Of a stretch of DNA of 64,000 nucleotides, positions 1 through 11,198 are shown piece by piece (the first letter of the stretch is position 1; every line of letters begins with the position of its first letter). Source of the DNA: Pegoplata infirma (lineage: Eukaryota; Arthropoda; Insecta; Diptera; Anthomyiidae). The notes beneath the pieces were generated by a model, which saw only the letters and a program-made list of their open reading frames with translations, made no database searches and had not been told where the DNA came from. The translations under genes were made by a program, and so were the position numbers. The stretch is from positions 161,578,622 through 161,642,621 of the forward strand of contig OY992539.1 in NCBI GenBank assembly GCA_963921195.1, in the 5' to 3' direction.

Positions 1-488
1 GAAACACATTTTAATTACAAAAAAATTAAAAATAATTTGGCGGTAAATAATTGGAACTTGAAAAATTATAAAAGTTGTTTGTTTAATATCCCAGCAAAAT
101 TTTCCATTACCAGTAATGGGTTTTGTTATCCGAAACAACTGTTAATGCTTCCAGATTAGGATTCCACTTAATTTTAAACAAAGTCAAAATGGTAAATGAC
201 TTAAATATATCCTAGACTAGGATTCCTAGTGTTACTAATTGTTAACCTCCATGTCAGTTAAGCCAACATTTTTATATAATTTAAGCGAATTCAGCTTAAT
301 TCTCTTTAAATAAGCGTTTTTCTAGTAAGATGGCCGATATTTTTTTCTTTACAAAAAACGTCAAGTGCAATTCGAGCTTTGATGAACTAAATACTACACC
401 AAGCTAAGCCATTTGTGAAGTCATACACCAATTTAGATACGCGAAATCAGTCAAAAACGAAGCGAAAATAATACAAAATATAGTATGC
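1..488. other. Intronic AT-rich DNA, no feature seen
   Basis: This stretch lies 3' of the last visible ABHD18 exon in the sense of that gene. It is presumably intron, because the exon at 4893-5449 ends in a normal splice donor and no later exon was found. I see no open frame with coding character and no clear repeat boundary. Confidence 0.5.
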
Positions 489-1505
489 ATAAACTGACCT
501 ACCATCCCGCTTTTGGCGGGATTATCCCGCTTTTTGATGTGTCATCCCGCCTTGAATTCCGATCCCGCTTTTTAAACAAAAGTCCCGCTTCATCCCGCTT
601 TTTGACTTTTGGAATAGCAAAGTACAATTTTAAGGTTATTTTAATAATATTTTGAGAAATATATTTTTGAGCATATTATCTATTTCTTACCGTATAAAGA
701 AAATTTTAAGAAAAATTTTGTTTACTCAAAAAAACTGTTCACAAGAGAACCCTACTGGACTGATTTAAATCAAAAATAAATTTAAATTAAATTTTTACAT
801 AAAATTTGTTCATTGTGATACTTCGAATATTCCGAAAAAAGCTTTCAATAAAAAAGTATTAAACTTAAATACATTTTTCTTAATTCTCAGATTCTTAGAA
901 CTTTTTTGTATACAAAAATCCTCAGATGCTGAAACATTTTTCATAAAAGAAATATTTCAGATTCTAACAAATTATCGGTGTCTAAAAAATTCTTCCTAAA
1001 AAAAAAATCTGATACCCTTTTCTAAAAATTAATTCTTAAATTTTATAGCCCCGTGAAAAAATTTATTAGATCTGGTCTGATTTGTAAAAATCTAATGATT
1101 TCATTTGTATCTGATAAGATCTACTAGATACGAAATTTTTACGAACTGATCCGTAATTGAATCTGACCAGATCCTGAAATTGTGGAAAAATGTCGGATCA
1201 AAAAGACCTGATCAGATAAAATTATATTTTTTAGATCAAAACAGATTAAATCAGATCTAATAGATTATTTCAAGGGGCATTTTTCGATAGAAAATATTTG
1301 AGAAGGGAAATTTTTAAAGTTATAATGTTTTCTAAGATAATTTCATATAGAAAAATTATTAAGTTTTAAGACATTTTTCTAAAGAAAAATCTAAGAAGCA
1401 ACTTTAAAAGAAAATTTTACAGACTCAAAGACACACTTCCTTTAAAAAATTTCTCAACAGAAATATTTTCAGATTCTGGTAGATTTTTCATACAAAAAAA
1501 ACTTA

Positions 1506-1918
1506 TGCTGTGTTTTTCAAAAAATGGATTTATTTTTGGATTAATCTTATTTTGTTTAAAAAAATATTTTAACATACCAAAACAAATTTGGAATATTTTT
1601 TTCCGTATTCTACGATAAATTAGCAATGATAATCCGAAAAAATAAGAAAAAAATTTTGAAAATGAAAAAAGTTATAAATAAATCAAAATTAATCCAAAGT
1701 GGACTTATTAAATCCTAAAATTTAATTGGATTAATTTTGATTTATTTGTAACTTTTTCAATTTTCCAAATTTTTTTATTATTTTTTCGGATTATAATTGC
1801 TAATTTATCGTAGATTACGGAAAAAAATATTCCAAATTTGTTTTGGCATGTTAAAATATTTATTTTAAACTAAATAAGATTAATCCGAAAATAAATCCAC
1901 TTATTGAAAAACACAGCA
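1506..1918. mobile_element. Palindromic MITE, 3-bp TSD TTA
   Basis: The whole 413 bp folds on itself. The left end TGCTGTGTTTTTCA is mirrored by TGAAAAACACAGCA on the right, and the arms continue to pair to a centre near 1685. TTA flanks both ends (1503-1505 and 1919-1921). A TTA/TAA duplication is typical of PIF/Harbinger elements. There is no coding capacity. Confidence 0.75.
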
Positions 1919-2214
1919 TTAGATTCTGATATAATTTTCTATAGAAAAATTCCAAAACATTTTCCTTTTTGGAAAAAATCATAGATTTTGAAAAACTTTT
2001 CCTATAAAAAAATTCTCTGATTCTAAAATATTATTTAAACAGGAAAAATCTCTTTTTCCATATAATAAATTCAAAGATTCTGAAATATATTTCTCATAAA
2101 GAAACTATCAGATTCTGAAACGTTTTTCCTGTAGAAAAATTATTCGATTTTAAATTTTTTTCCAGAAAAAAAAATAAATTAACAGTTGCCAATGGATTTT
2201 TTTTATAGAAAATT

Positions 2215-2922
2215 CCCAGTTGGAAAATGTGTCACTGAGGAAATTTCCACAGTGATTGAAATGTCTTCAGGTTCTGACAAATCATAGGCAATCCTTGATG
2301 ACATTTCCTAACATTGTCAGCACTGAATGTTTGCTTTAAGAGTGTGGACAATTCCTCTAAGACGTCTAAAAGGAAATGTCTTCAGAATAGCAGTATATTA
2401 AATTAGAATTTTAAATCTGGGCAACTCTTCAATTTCCAAGAAAAAGATGGCAATATTATCGACTTAATTAAAATAAAATCAAAATCTAACAAGTAGAATA
2501 AAAGTAATAAATAGACAAACAATTTTAAAAATAAAGTTTGGAACAAGTGGTTAGGTGTGGGACTAGTAAACTGGAGGTTCCAGGTTCAAATCCAGTTGGG
2601 ACTAAAAAAGGCGAAAAGTTTTTTCTAAATATGAGAAAGATAATTTATAAAGGAAAATAGATAAAAGTAAAAACTAAAGGAAATACGAAATTTTTTTGTA
2701 TTTTCGCATGACCTATGTCAGACATTTCCCCAAGGAAGTCTTAGGTGAAATGTCCCCAGAAGGTCAGCCCTGACCACTGCTGACTTTGAGTGAGGACATT
2801 TTGAAAATTTGTATGAAACTGTCCTCAACCCAGTACATAGAGATGTCTTGTGGATGTCAGGTGTGACTCTGACATGTCATCGCTCCGTCACTGAGGATGG
2901 CTCGAGGACGTTGCCAACTGGG
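2215..2922. mobile_element. CCCAGTTGG inverted-repeat element, copy 1
   Basis: This 708-bp element begins CCCAGTTGG and ends CCAACTGGG. Further in, GTCACTGAGGA near the left end recurs inverted near the right end. A second copy at 36928-37642 is close to identical over its whole length, so the boundaries are firm. The flanks suggest at most a 2-bp target duplication, so I cannot assign a superfamily. The interior carries a tRNA-like pol III promoter (see 2532-2604) and no protein frame. Confidence 0.75.
2532..2604 (+). promoter_or_regulatory. tRNA-like A and B boxes inside the CCCAGTTGG element
   Basis: GGTTCAAATCC at 2583-2593 is a perfect B box. TGGAACAAGTG at 2539-2549 matches the A-box consensus at 10 of 11 positions. 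The two start 44 nt apart, the spacing found in tRNA genes. The would-be acceptor arms do not pair, so this is not a functional tRNA but a tRNA-derived pol III promoter as in SINEs. Both boxes are kept in the second copy (A box near 37259-37269, B box at 37303-37313). Confidence 0.5.
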
Positions 2923-3177
2923 TTAATAAGGCCCTTAAACATTTTTCCTGCAGAAGAATTCTTAAAATTTTAGATAATTTTTCTTTTAAAATATTCTTAA
3001 ATTCTGAGTAAAATAAGTATCTAAATATTTTCTAAAGACAGTCTCGAGTTCTGAAACGTTTTTTTATAAAAAATATATTAGATTTACTTTCTCTTAGAAA
3101 ATGATAAGAAAAGTTATCAGATTCAGTCTACGACTCTAATTTAATTTTAGTTTTTCATATGCATTTTTTTTATTCTA

Positions 3178-3306
3178 AGGGCTGGTAACTTATCACAATA
3201 TAATCAATGATTAGTGCTAATTATTGTTTCCAAACGTCAATTTTATATGAAATTGATCAATGATTAGTGTTAATCATTGATTAGCTTTTGATAAGTTACC
3301 AGCCCT
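3178..3306. mobile_element. 129-bp palindromic MITE
   Basis: AGGGCTGGTAACTTATCA at the left is the exact reverse complement of TGATAAGTTACCAGCCCT at the right. Inside, AATCAATGATTAGTG is repeated. No clear target duplication was found. Confidence 0.7.
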
Positions 3307-3763
3307 AAAACATTTAATCCCAACGTTGGTAAAAAAATCCTTTAGACTTGAGACTATGTTTGCTGACGTAATCTAAATAAAATTTTTCTAGTCAAAGTTC
3401 TTATGCATATTTTTACATAAAAAAATACAATCCCTTAAAAGTATTTCCAGAATTTTGAGCATTTTGAAGGTTATTCGTAGGTTCGTTCAAGTCGAATTTC
3501 ACTTATTAAAAAAAATCCCGCTTTTTAGATCAAAATCCCGCTTTTTCAACCTTTCGATCCCGCTTTTCAGTCAAAAGCAGTTGGTCAGGTTAAGTATGCC
3601 GAAAGAAAAACGCACAAAAAATGTGCAATAAACAGTGCACTCAAAAAAATCACTCTGTTAAATTACAGAGATACTCTGCTGAGCCAGCAGAAAATACCAT
3701 AGATTTCCAACCAGCAAGATTTTTTGTTATTTTACGAAGAAAACTCTGTAAAATGATTTCAAT

Positions 3764-4427
3764 AAAAACAAGTGAGAGTGTTAAATTCGGCTGTGCCGAA
3801 TCTATAATACCCTCCAACATATAAAAAAAAAATAAAAAAATTGCAGGGGCGTTTTTTTTTGGGTGGGGGGGGTCAGAAGGGGTCATTGGGGGACACATAA
3901 ATTCATGCGGTAAATGTTTAAAAATTAATTTATTATGCTTTTTAAGCTTAAGTAATACAATTTTATCGTTATTTAAAAACATTTTTAATATCAACGCCCA
4001 CAAAAGGGGGAACGTTCAAAAAAAAATATTTTTTTATTTCCTAAGTCCAAGTGCAGGACCTTGAACTTGTTCTGATATCAAAATGTTTCATTTGCTTTAC
4101 AAAAACATAAAAAAACCTTTGAAAATATGGCGTTTTTCAGAGGTTAGTTAAGTTCTTCAAGGGGGAACTTTTTCCCCCTGATCCAATTTTGCCCATTAAC
4201 GAATTTAAACTGTCTAGACCTGCCAAACTTAACGAGTCTATCTCTTTTATTTTGGACTGCATCGTGTCTTATACAGACGGACGGACGGACATTCTAGAAA
4301 TGTATTAGAATCGATCATAGATCAATAATATATATACTTTATGGGGTCCCCGACCGATATTTCGACGCGTTACAAACGGAATGACAAAGTGAGTATACCC
4401 CCATACTGTAGTTGGAGGGTATAAAAA
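3764..4427 (-). mobile_element. DINE-1-like (HINE) repeat, family A, inverted
   Basis: Read on the minus strand this is a complete copy. It starts with ATACCCTCCAAC, passes a block around 'accccataaagtatatata' and a short (GTCC)n tract, and ends with GTTGGAGGGTAT followed by the GCCGAAT stem-loop and a CACTCTCACTTGTTT tail. Paired sub-terminal inverted repeats, a GTCY microsatellite and a 3' stem-loop are the architecture of DINE-1/INE-1 elements, which depend on Helentron machinery. Other copies are at 12504-13752 and 50314-61200. Confidence 0.75.
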
Positions 4428-4892
4428 CTGTAAATTTACAGAATTATCTGTTAAATAATTATAAAAGCGACCAGAACTTTACTATTTTATTTGATTCCTG
4501 ATTAATTTATATTTCCTTAATGTGCAAATAGTGTTGAAAATTGGGAATTGCTATAGAGTAAATTTGTCCGCTTTAATGCTTCCAAATTTTAAATTTTCTT
4601 TTTTTAATTTTTGTGAAAATTACGAGTTCTTTTTACGAGTACACACGATATCCTCGTAAAATTTACCAGGTTTGAAATATTTGGAAGTTTTTTAAAGAGA
4701 TTTTTATTTGTAACCTGTAGAAGAAGTGTTTCTGCGTCGATTGCTATATGTAAAGACGGGTCTATCAGAAAATTTATATTTTAAAGTTACAAACATCAGT
4801 AAAAACTCATTATACCTTGTGCCATAAAGTGTATAGGATATAAATATGTGAGTCCTATGTACAATGACATATTTCGGTGCTTTAGTTCTTAC
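4428..4892. other. Intron next to the ABHD18 exon
   Basis: This is ordinary AT-rich intron beginning at the splice donor at 4892-4891 (minus strand GTAAGA). A degenerate ~100-bp stretch (about 4730-4850) resembles one at 61720-61870, which lies just downstream of another ABHD18 exon. It is probably an old dispersed repeat. Confidence 0.4.
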
Positions 4893-5449
4893 CTGAATAA
4901 CTTTTGATGTAAAACGTATGCACTCACGTGACCAGCATCTAAGTATCGAACTTCAACACCTGGCCATATTTCTTCCAAGGCAGAGCAACCCTCTCGTGGA
5001 ACATACGCATCATCCTTAGCACAAACAGCAATAATTAAAGAAGTCTCGTGTGGAACAGAAAAGTTTTTAAGATGTGTACACTCGTCCATCATACCTCGCA
5101 TAAATTGTAACGCTTCGCGTTCCCACCAATTTATTTTTGTGATATCAATTTTATCGTCGTCAGATGTCTTAGGAAGAATTAATTTCATTAATCTAGTTAT
5201 AGTGTAATTTTCGCCAGTTCCTTTATAAACATCAATACCAGATAATTTTTCTTCTTGTAACATTTTTGTATATTTTATGTCTTTTTTCAGCTCTATTAAT
5301 GACTGGTTAAAATTACGAATAAAAGTTTGCCCAGCTGTAAACGCATCGTCAATTACAGTAACCATTTTTGATAATCGTTCATTATATTTTCCATCGGAAT
5401 AGTATTGAGTTTCAAGCATGTCCCAGTTAATTGATTGGCTCATGACACC
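4893..5449 (-). CDS. ABHD18: ABHD18 alpha/beta-hydrolase, C-terminal-region exon
   Basis: This 557-bp internal exon encodes about 185 residues starting GVMSQSINWD. The acceptor TTTTTAG lies just 5' of 5449. The donor CAG|GTAAGA follows 4893 and splits the last Arg codon. The protein belongs to the ABHD18 (C4orf29-like) family of serine hydrolases. The segment CAKDDAYVPREGCSALEEIW holds the likely catalytic Asp, and YLDAGHVSAYVLHQ holds the catalytic His. The family member in mammals has been linked to mitochondrial cardiolipin breakdown; nothing in this sequence tests that. The exon joins in phase to the exon at 38899-38988. The final exon was not found and must lie beyond position 1 or be too short to see. 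The reading frame is intact, with no break. Confidence 0.93.
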
Positions 5450-5762
5450 CTAAAAAATTATAAATTAATTATATTAACAATTTTAATAACTGGGTAAGTC
5501 CATGGTAAATGTTGTTGGGTGTTCACTGATTTTGCTAAATTCACTTTTCGATAAATATTTTTTGAATACCCTCTTCTTGTAACGAACTTAATCTGATTCG
5601 TTGATGTTTTTTGTCAAGCTAATGGGGCCTAAATTTCCTCAATGTAAATAAAAATCAATTTTTAATCACAATTTTTGTTCCCGACGTTTGGTCGATTGTT
5701 TGTCAACTTTTTTAAGGGATTGTCTATTTAAAAAATATATAAAACAAGTAAAGAAAGTACAA
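5450..5762. other. Intron, no feature seen
   Basis: This is the start (in window order) of the 33.4-kb intron between the ABHD18 exons at 5449 and 38899. Nothing recognisable lies in these 310 bases. Confidence 0.5.
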
Positions 5763-5764
5763 TA

Positions 5765-5909
5765 GAGGTATTCAGAGTCCTACTTGCCAGCCGTGGCAAT
5801 GGTGGTTAAAGAGCACTTTTTCAAATTACGTTTCAAAACACATGTATTTTTTGAAAGAAGTACTCTTTTGCTACATTGCCAGGGCTGGCAGCAAGACTCT
5901 GAATACCTC
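5765..5909. mobile_element. 145-bp Tc1/mariner-like MITE
   Basis: GAGGTATTCAGAGTC at the left mirrors GACTCTGAATACCTC at the right, and CTTGCCAGC / GCTGGCAG continue the pairing inward. TA flanks both ends (5763-5764, 5910-5911), the Tc1/mariner duplication. The next element starts immediately at 5912, using the same TA. Confidence 0.8.
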
Positions 5910-5911
5910 TA

Positions 5912-6266
5912 CCCGAGTAAAAAAAAAAACTTTTAAGATCTAATTTGATCTCAAAATTGGCTGTATCAAGTTTGATCAGATATTGATCTAATTGTATTAT
6001 TTTAGATACAAAAATATAAAAAATTATACAATTAGATCCGAATTTTGGTCACATCCAAATAAATCCAGTTGATCTTATTTTATATAAATAAATGTAGATT
6101 TATCTATTTATATAAAGTCATATATATTTATGTATAACCTCAGATAAGAAAATGGATCCGCAATAAATATTAGATAAAATTAGATCTGAACATATAAAAA
6201 ATCATATAAAATTTAATATGATTGTATCAAATTATATATCATTATATCAAAACTTTTTTACTAGGG
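5912..6266. mobile_element. CCCGAGTAAA MITE, uninterrupted copy
   Basis: This 355-bp copy begins CCCGAGTAAAAAA and ends TTTTTTACTAGGG, with TA on both sides. The interior is rich in GATCTAATTTGATC-like and TTATATAA motifs. It serves as the empty-site reference for the copy at 6936-16824, which has the same sequence split by later insertions. Confidence 0.7.
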
Positions 6267-6275
6267 TAATGATAC

Positions 6276-6893
6276 CCCGAGTAAAAAAGTTCCTATATAA
6301 TTGTATATAATTTTATAAACATCATATATGATTAAATAGAATTATATAGAATTTGATGCGAAAAATGAGTCGATAAAACTATATAAAATTTGATCAATGT
6401 TTCATATATTTTGATAAATTTTTTATATAATTTTATGCGAAATTTGGACCCCTATTTTTATATAATAATAGCAAAATTATATAATTAGATATAATTATAT
6501 AAAAATATATAAAATTGTATAAAACTGCATAAAACTATATAAAGTTACATAAAATTATATATAATTATATATAATTAAAACAAAATTTTATGATTTATAT
6601 AAAACTTGATATAATTTTATATAACTTTATAAAATTATATATTGTTTTATATAATTTGATATAGTTGTATATAATTATATTTGATTATATAAATTTGCTT
6701 TTGTTATATAAAAATAGGGGTCCAAATTTCGCATAAAATTATATAAAAAATTTATCAAAACACAAGTAACATTGATAAAATTTTATATGGTTTTATCGAC
6801 TCATTTTTCGCATCAAATTCTATACAATTCTATTTAATCATATATGATGTTTATAAAATTATATACAATTATATAGGAACTTTTTTACTCGGG
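6276..6893. mobile_element. Fold-back element with CCCGAGTAAA ends
   Basis: The 618 bp are two nearly identical inverted arms of about 215 bp (6276-6493 and 6680-6893) around a very AT-rich middle. Arm markers are CCCGAGTAAAAAAGTTCC at the tip and GATGCGAAAAATGAGTCG further in. Only a few differences separate the arms. The ends match the CCCGAG MITEs, but the interior is different. Confidence 0.75.
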
Positions 6894-7366
6894 ACTACAC
6901 AAAACCAATTCAGACCTTCAATATGAAATTTTATTACCCGAGTAAAAAAAAAACTTTTTAAGATCTAATTTGATCTCAAAATTGGCTGTATTAAGTTGTA
7001 TCAAATAATTATCTAATTGTATTATTTTAGATACAAAAATATTAAAAATGATACAATTAGATCCGAATTTTGGTCACATCCAAATAAATCCAGTTGATCT
7101 TATTTTATATAAATAAATGTAGATTTATATAATTATATGAAGTCATATATATTTATGTATAACCTCAGATAAGAAAATGGAGCCATATTAAATCTTTCAT
7201 ATAATAATAATAATAATCTTTATTTTGTTTTTTCATAAATCATTACATTGGATTTCATTAAAATTAAAATACTTAAAAACAAAATATAGTTTTAAAAAAG
7301 GGGTTTAAAATGACAATGACTGTAAAGTCGTCTGTCATATATAATTTTTTTTATTTTCATATATTT

Positions 7367-7926
7367 TTAATAATTGAATTCATCTATTAACAATTTTCTA
7401 TAATTCAAAGCACTTGTAACATAATTATAAATTCTATTCCAACTATCATGTATATTACCATTTAAAATATGGATCAACTCATTCTCTTCAATGGCTGTTT
7501 TTCCAAAATACCTGAGTCTGAATCCTCTTAATATTGGACATTTTGCAATGAAGTGTTGTAGTGTTTCATCTTCTCTCATATTGCATAAAGTACACAACTT
7601 GTTGTCTTCGTTTCTAAAACTATTAGCATTCAGGGGAAGCATACCACATCGGGTTTTAACAATAATTGATACTTTGTTTAGATTCTGTAACTCTTTCAAG
7701 TAATTTTCTCCAATATTGTGATTTAGAAATCTATAAAAACGATTATTACTGGATAATGCTGCTTCTATATTTTCTCTACGACTTTTATTTTTTAATTCCT
7801 GTAGAATTAACGTTCCTTTTCGAATCCAGTCTTGTGTCGATATATTTTCAGTATCAAACGTTATGTTGAAGTCTGCTCCCAGCTGGTTTATTTCTTTTGC
7901 CCAATAGCATCTTTTGTTCAAAATCA
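7367..7926 (-). pseudogene. LINE A ORF2, C-terminal segment
   Basis: This is the last ~185 codons of LINE A ORF2, from NKRCYWAKE to the stop after DEFNY. It contains a retrotransposon CCHC knuckle: CTLCNMREDE, then HFIAKC. Across the LINE B insertion the frame is continuous: the residues before the break (RLPHKLSI, near 9320) resume here as LILNKRCYW once the insertion and one target copy are removed. It aligns along its length with the C-terminus of LINE B, including the same final YRK..LI.EFNY. Confidence 0.85.
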
Positions 7927-7934
7927 AAATTGAT

Positions 7935-9156
7935 GATACATATTTGAAAGGAGGAATAAATATAGAGTCCACAAATATTAGATTGTTAATGTACGCAGAT
8001 GACATCGTGATATTAGCGGATGATATTGCTGTTATGCAAGATATGGTTCACAGACTGGAGAAGTACTGCGAAATGTGGAACCTTGAAGTAAATCTGAATA
8101 AATCAGAAATGATGATATTTAGAAAGGGAGGAAGAATTTCAAAAAAAAGAAAAGTGGTTATTCAAAGGAGAGCCAATAAAGATCAAAAATGAGTACACAT
8201 ACCTAGGAGTAACATTATCTCCTAAAATGTCATTTCAAAAACATTTGGAGAGTAGAAATTTATCGGCAAAAAATAGTATTAACGCAACTTGGAGAGAGTT
8301 TCTGGCTAAAAAGGAAATTGGTTTAAATGCTAAATGGAATCTTTTCAAATCAGTATGCCGTGCAATTCAGTCGTACGCAGCCCAAGTATGGGGGTTTCAT
8401 CTATTTGATGAAGTAGACAAACTCCAACGATATTTTCTAAAAAAGGTTTTAAAACTTCCGCCATTTACACCAACATACGTTCTTATGCTAGAAACAGGTA
8501 TGGAAAACAACTACATTTATACGCTGGATTTGCACATTCGGTATATTATTAAAACACTGTTTGAATTTAAAACTGACCGCCTACCAAATCAACTAACGAA
8601 GTTAATAATTAAAAATAAAACATATTGGTATAGTTATATTGATACAATGGCAATAGAGGTAAATACCATGAGAATTTCGGAATGCACAACGAGAGAACAT
8701 TGGGAGCAATTAAGGATCGACATCATAACCGGGTTAAAAATTAAAGAAATGAACCAATACATAAGCAAAGCATCTGAAACCAGCCGTTTTTACTCCAAGC
8801 TTTATTTTCAAGAGCAACAAAATTATTTTGAAGTTACAAATGATATAACTGCAATAAGCTATATTTTTAAAGCCAGATGTGATCTTATAGAGCTGAATGG
8901 GACAAGATTTCAAGAACAAAGATCGCGTATGTGTTCATTATGTAATCTTAATGAAACGGAAAACATTCTTCATTTTATAGCCAAATGCCCAATTTTTCGA
9001 CATATAAGACATAGATATTTTAAAAAATATATCCTCACAGAAACTGATTTAATTAATTTACTAAATAATGCTAAGACATATTTAAAAGAATTATCTCGTT
9101 ACATTATAGATGCGTTAGGTTACAGAAAGGAACTTATATATGAATTTAATTACTAA
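7935..9156 (+). pseudogene. LINE B ORF2 fragment with one frameshift
   Basis: The frame opens with LLMYADDIVILADD, the catalytic YADD box of reverse transcriptase, at about 7981-8020. It runs through a thumb/connection region and ends with a CCHC knuckle (CSLCNLNETE, then HFIAKC) and the stop after YEFNY at 9156. A single extra A in the A-run near 8138-8147 breaks it into two frames (to 8192, and from about 8150). Apart from this one base the fragment reads through, so the copy is young, or decayed only slightly after insertion. Confidence 0.85.
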
Positions 9157-9310
9157 TTGTTACACAAAATACAAATATTTATTACTATACACTTTTCCGA
9201 CTGACGACATTATGTCAAAGTCGTATGTTCTAGTTTTTAATATTTCAAATTGTAAAATTGAATTTATGATGAAATAAAGAACAATAATAATAATAAAATA
9301 ATAAATAAAT
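7935..9310 (+). mobile_element. LINE B, 5'-truncated copy nested in LINE A
   Basis: This is the same LINE family as LINE A but in the opposite orientation and a different sub-lineage. It is 5' truncated inside the reverse transcriptase just before the YADD box, and ends in an (AAT)n/(AAAT)n tail. The flanking duplication is aaattgat (7927-7934 and 9311-9318). The exact restoration of the LINE A reading frame when it is removed confirms the insertion. Confidence 0.88.
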
Positions 9311-10799
9311 AAATTGATAGTTTGTGTGGTAATCTGCTTTCGTTATATTTAAATATTGTGTTGAATATATAGTTCATATGCAAGTTAAGTGTATAGAAGT
9401 GGTTATCCTCCGCGTTTGTTTCCAGTGATAAGGCATAGTTTGGCGTGAAATCTGGCAACCTCAATATTCTTTTTATAAAATACCTTTGTAAAACATCGAC
9501 CTGGTTAAATAAAGAACATCCCCAAACTTGAGCTCCATAGGACTGTACCGATCTACAAACAGCTTGAAAAAGTTGCCATTTTGATTTTATTGAGATTGTT
9601 GTTTTACTCAGAAAGTTTTGCCACGTACAGTTTATACTTCGTTTAGCCAAAACATTTCTTTGCTCTAGATGTCTCACAAATGACATTCGTGGAGTGAGAA
9701 CTACACCTAGGTAACAAAACTCATTTTCGATTTTTACTTGCTGTCCTTTGTAAATCCATCTCTCTTGTCTTGATAGCCGACCACCCTGCCTAAACACCAT
9801 CATAGCAGATTTTTCTAAATTTACCTCCATGTTCCATTCTGTACAATAAGCTTCTAGATTATTTATCATTTTTTGCATTGTGTGTATGTTATCTGACAAG
9901 AGAACTATATCGTCTGCGTAAAGAAGTAACCGTATATTAATTCCTCCTACTCTTAACCCTCCTTCTAACGTAGTATGTAGATCGTTTAGGTACAAAGTAA
10001 ACAACAAAGGAGAAAGAAGACAACCTTGGCGTACACCAGAGTATGTGTTGAAGCTTTCTGATAGTTCTTTACCAGTCCATACTGCTGATTTAGTGTTTTC
10101 ATATATATTTTCAATTAGGTTTAGCATTTTTGTGGATAAACCTAGCATGTGTAATTTATATATCAATAACTTTCTTGGCACTTTGTCAAAAGCTGCCTTG
10201 AAATCCACAAAGAATGTATAAACCTTCTTTTTTTCTTCAAATTTCAGGTGAACAATTGATGCTAAGTTGTAAATATTATCTACAGTAGAATAGTTAGGTC
10301 TAAAGCCAGCTTGAAATTCATTAAGTATTTTGTGTTTATCCACCCATTTTTGAATTCTTGAGTTTAAGATACCCATTAGAATTTTAGCTACAGAGTTCAT
10401 GAAAGTAATTCCCCTATAATTACAAGGAGAATCAGCATTACCTTTTTTAAATATTGGGAATATAATAGTTTCATTAAACGTATCATCTACTTTTCCAGTT
10501 TCAAATATGTTGTTGTAAATAGCTGTTAGCTCCGAATAAAATTCACGTGATTCATTTTTAAAAAATTCATATGGCACTCTATCAATTCCTGGTGCTTTGT
10601 TTGATTTTGCTTTGTATAGAGTTTTGCACATTTCATCAATAGTAATTTCCTTATCCAGATCATCATCAACTTGTAACATTGCTGCATAGTGTATATTATT
10701 TGCCGTTTGTATCGGATTTAGGAGTGAATCAAAATAATTTTTAAAATCTTCAGCTGCTATATGAGCACTAGGGATATAACCATTTGCATTTTTTTGCAA
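9311..10799 (-). pseudogene. LINE A ORF2, reverse transcriptase segment
   Basis: About 495 codons carry the reverse-transcriptase core in order: APGIDRVPYEFF, YRGITFMNS, QAGFRPNYST, FFVDFKAAFDKVPR (first catalytic Asp), GVRQGCLLSPLLF, and LLLYADDIVLL (catalytic YADD). It then continues into the connection region to RLPHKLSI. The upstream end is cut by the MITE at 10805-11184 and the downstream end by LINE B. Within the segment there are no internal stops. The open frame running on to 9264 is read-through into the LINE B tail and is not native. Confidence 0.9.
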
Positions 10800-10804
10800 A
10801 TATC

Positions 10805-11184
10805 AAAAAGAGCCTATCATAGTGAGAAAGTACATAAAAAATCAATAAGAAAAGTGTGCTCTTTTTTCCGCGAATGTTAAAAAAGGTTCGGCACCGATCG
10901 CGATAAAGTTTTCGTTAAAATTTTTTTCAATTATTCAGGCAACCCATATTTCTAATGTTGAAAACCATACTTTTATTTTATTTTTTTTTTCATTTATGTT
11001 GTAAAACGACAAAAACCCAAAAAACCATTGAAGGGAAGGATTCCCACCACAAAACATAAAAAATTAAAATTTGTAGTGTTTTAGAAAATGCAGTCGGTGC
11101 CGAAGGTTTTTTGACCAAAATAACCCCGGAAAACGTTTTTTGTTATCAGTATAATATTGCCCATACCGGTATGATAGGTTCTTA
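10805..11184. mobile_element. ~380-bp MITE in LINE A ORF2
   Basis: Short inverted ends AAGAGCCTATCAT (left) and ATGATAGGTTCTT (right) match over 13 bp with one difference. They separate the endonuclease-linker and reverse-transcriptase parts of LINE A. The interior has no coding frame and includes the palindrome CATACCGGTATG. The exact ends and target duplication are unclear. Confidence 0.55.
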
Positions 11185-11198
11185 TTTTGGTTATACGC

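Larger units (their letters stand above)
489..3591. mobile_element. Candidate hAT-like non-autonomous element, 3.1 kb
   Basis: The left end reads AAACTGACCTAC and the right end, read inward on the other strand, reads AACCTGACCAAC: about 12 bp of imperfect inverted repeat. The flanks are tagtatgc on the left and aagtatgc on the right, a possible 8-bp target duplication with one mismatch. Both sub-ends carry several copies of ATCCCGCTTTTT in the same orientation. The interior is AT-rich filler with many short GATTCTGA-like motifs and no coding frame. It holds two other elements and a short palindrome (separate entries). An 8-bp duplication is what hAT transposases leave, so hAT is the best guess, but the ends are degraded. 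Confidence 0.45.

Noticed and set aside
2532..2604. Intact tRNA gene
   Set aside because: Perfect B box and good A box, but the acceptor and T stems do not pair, so it is only tRNA-like.
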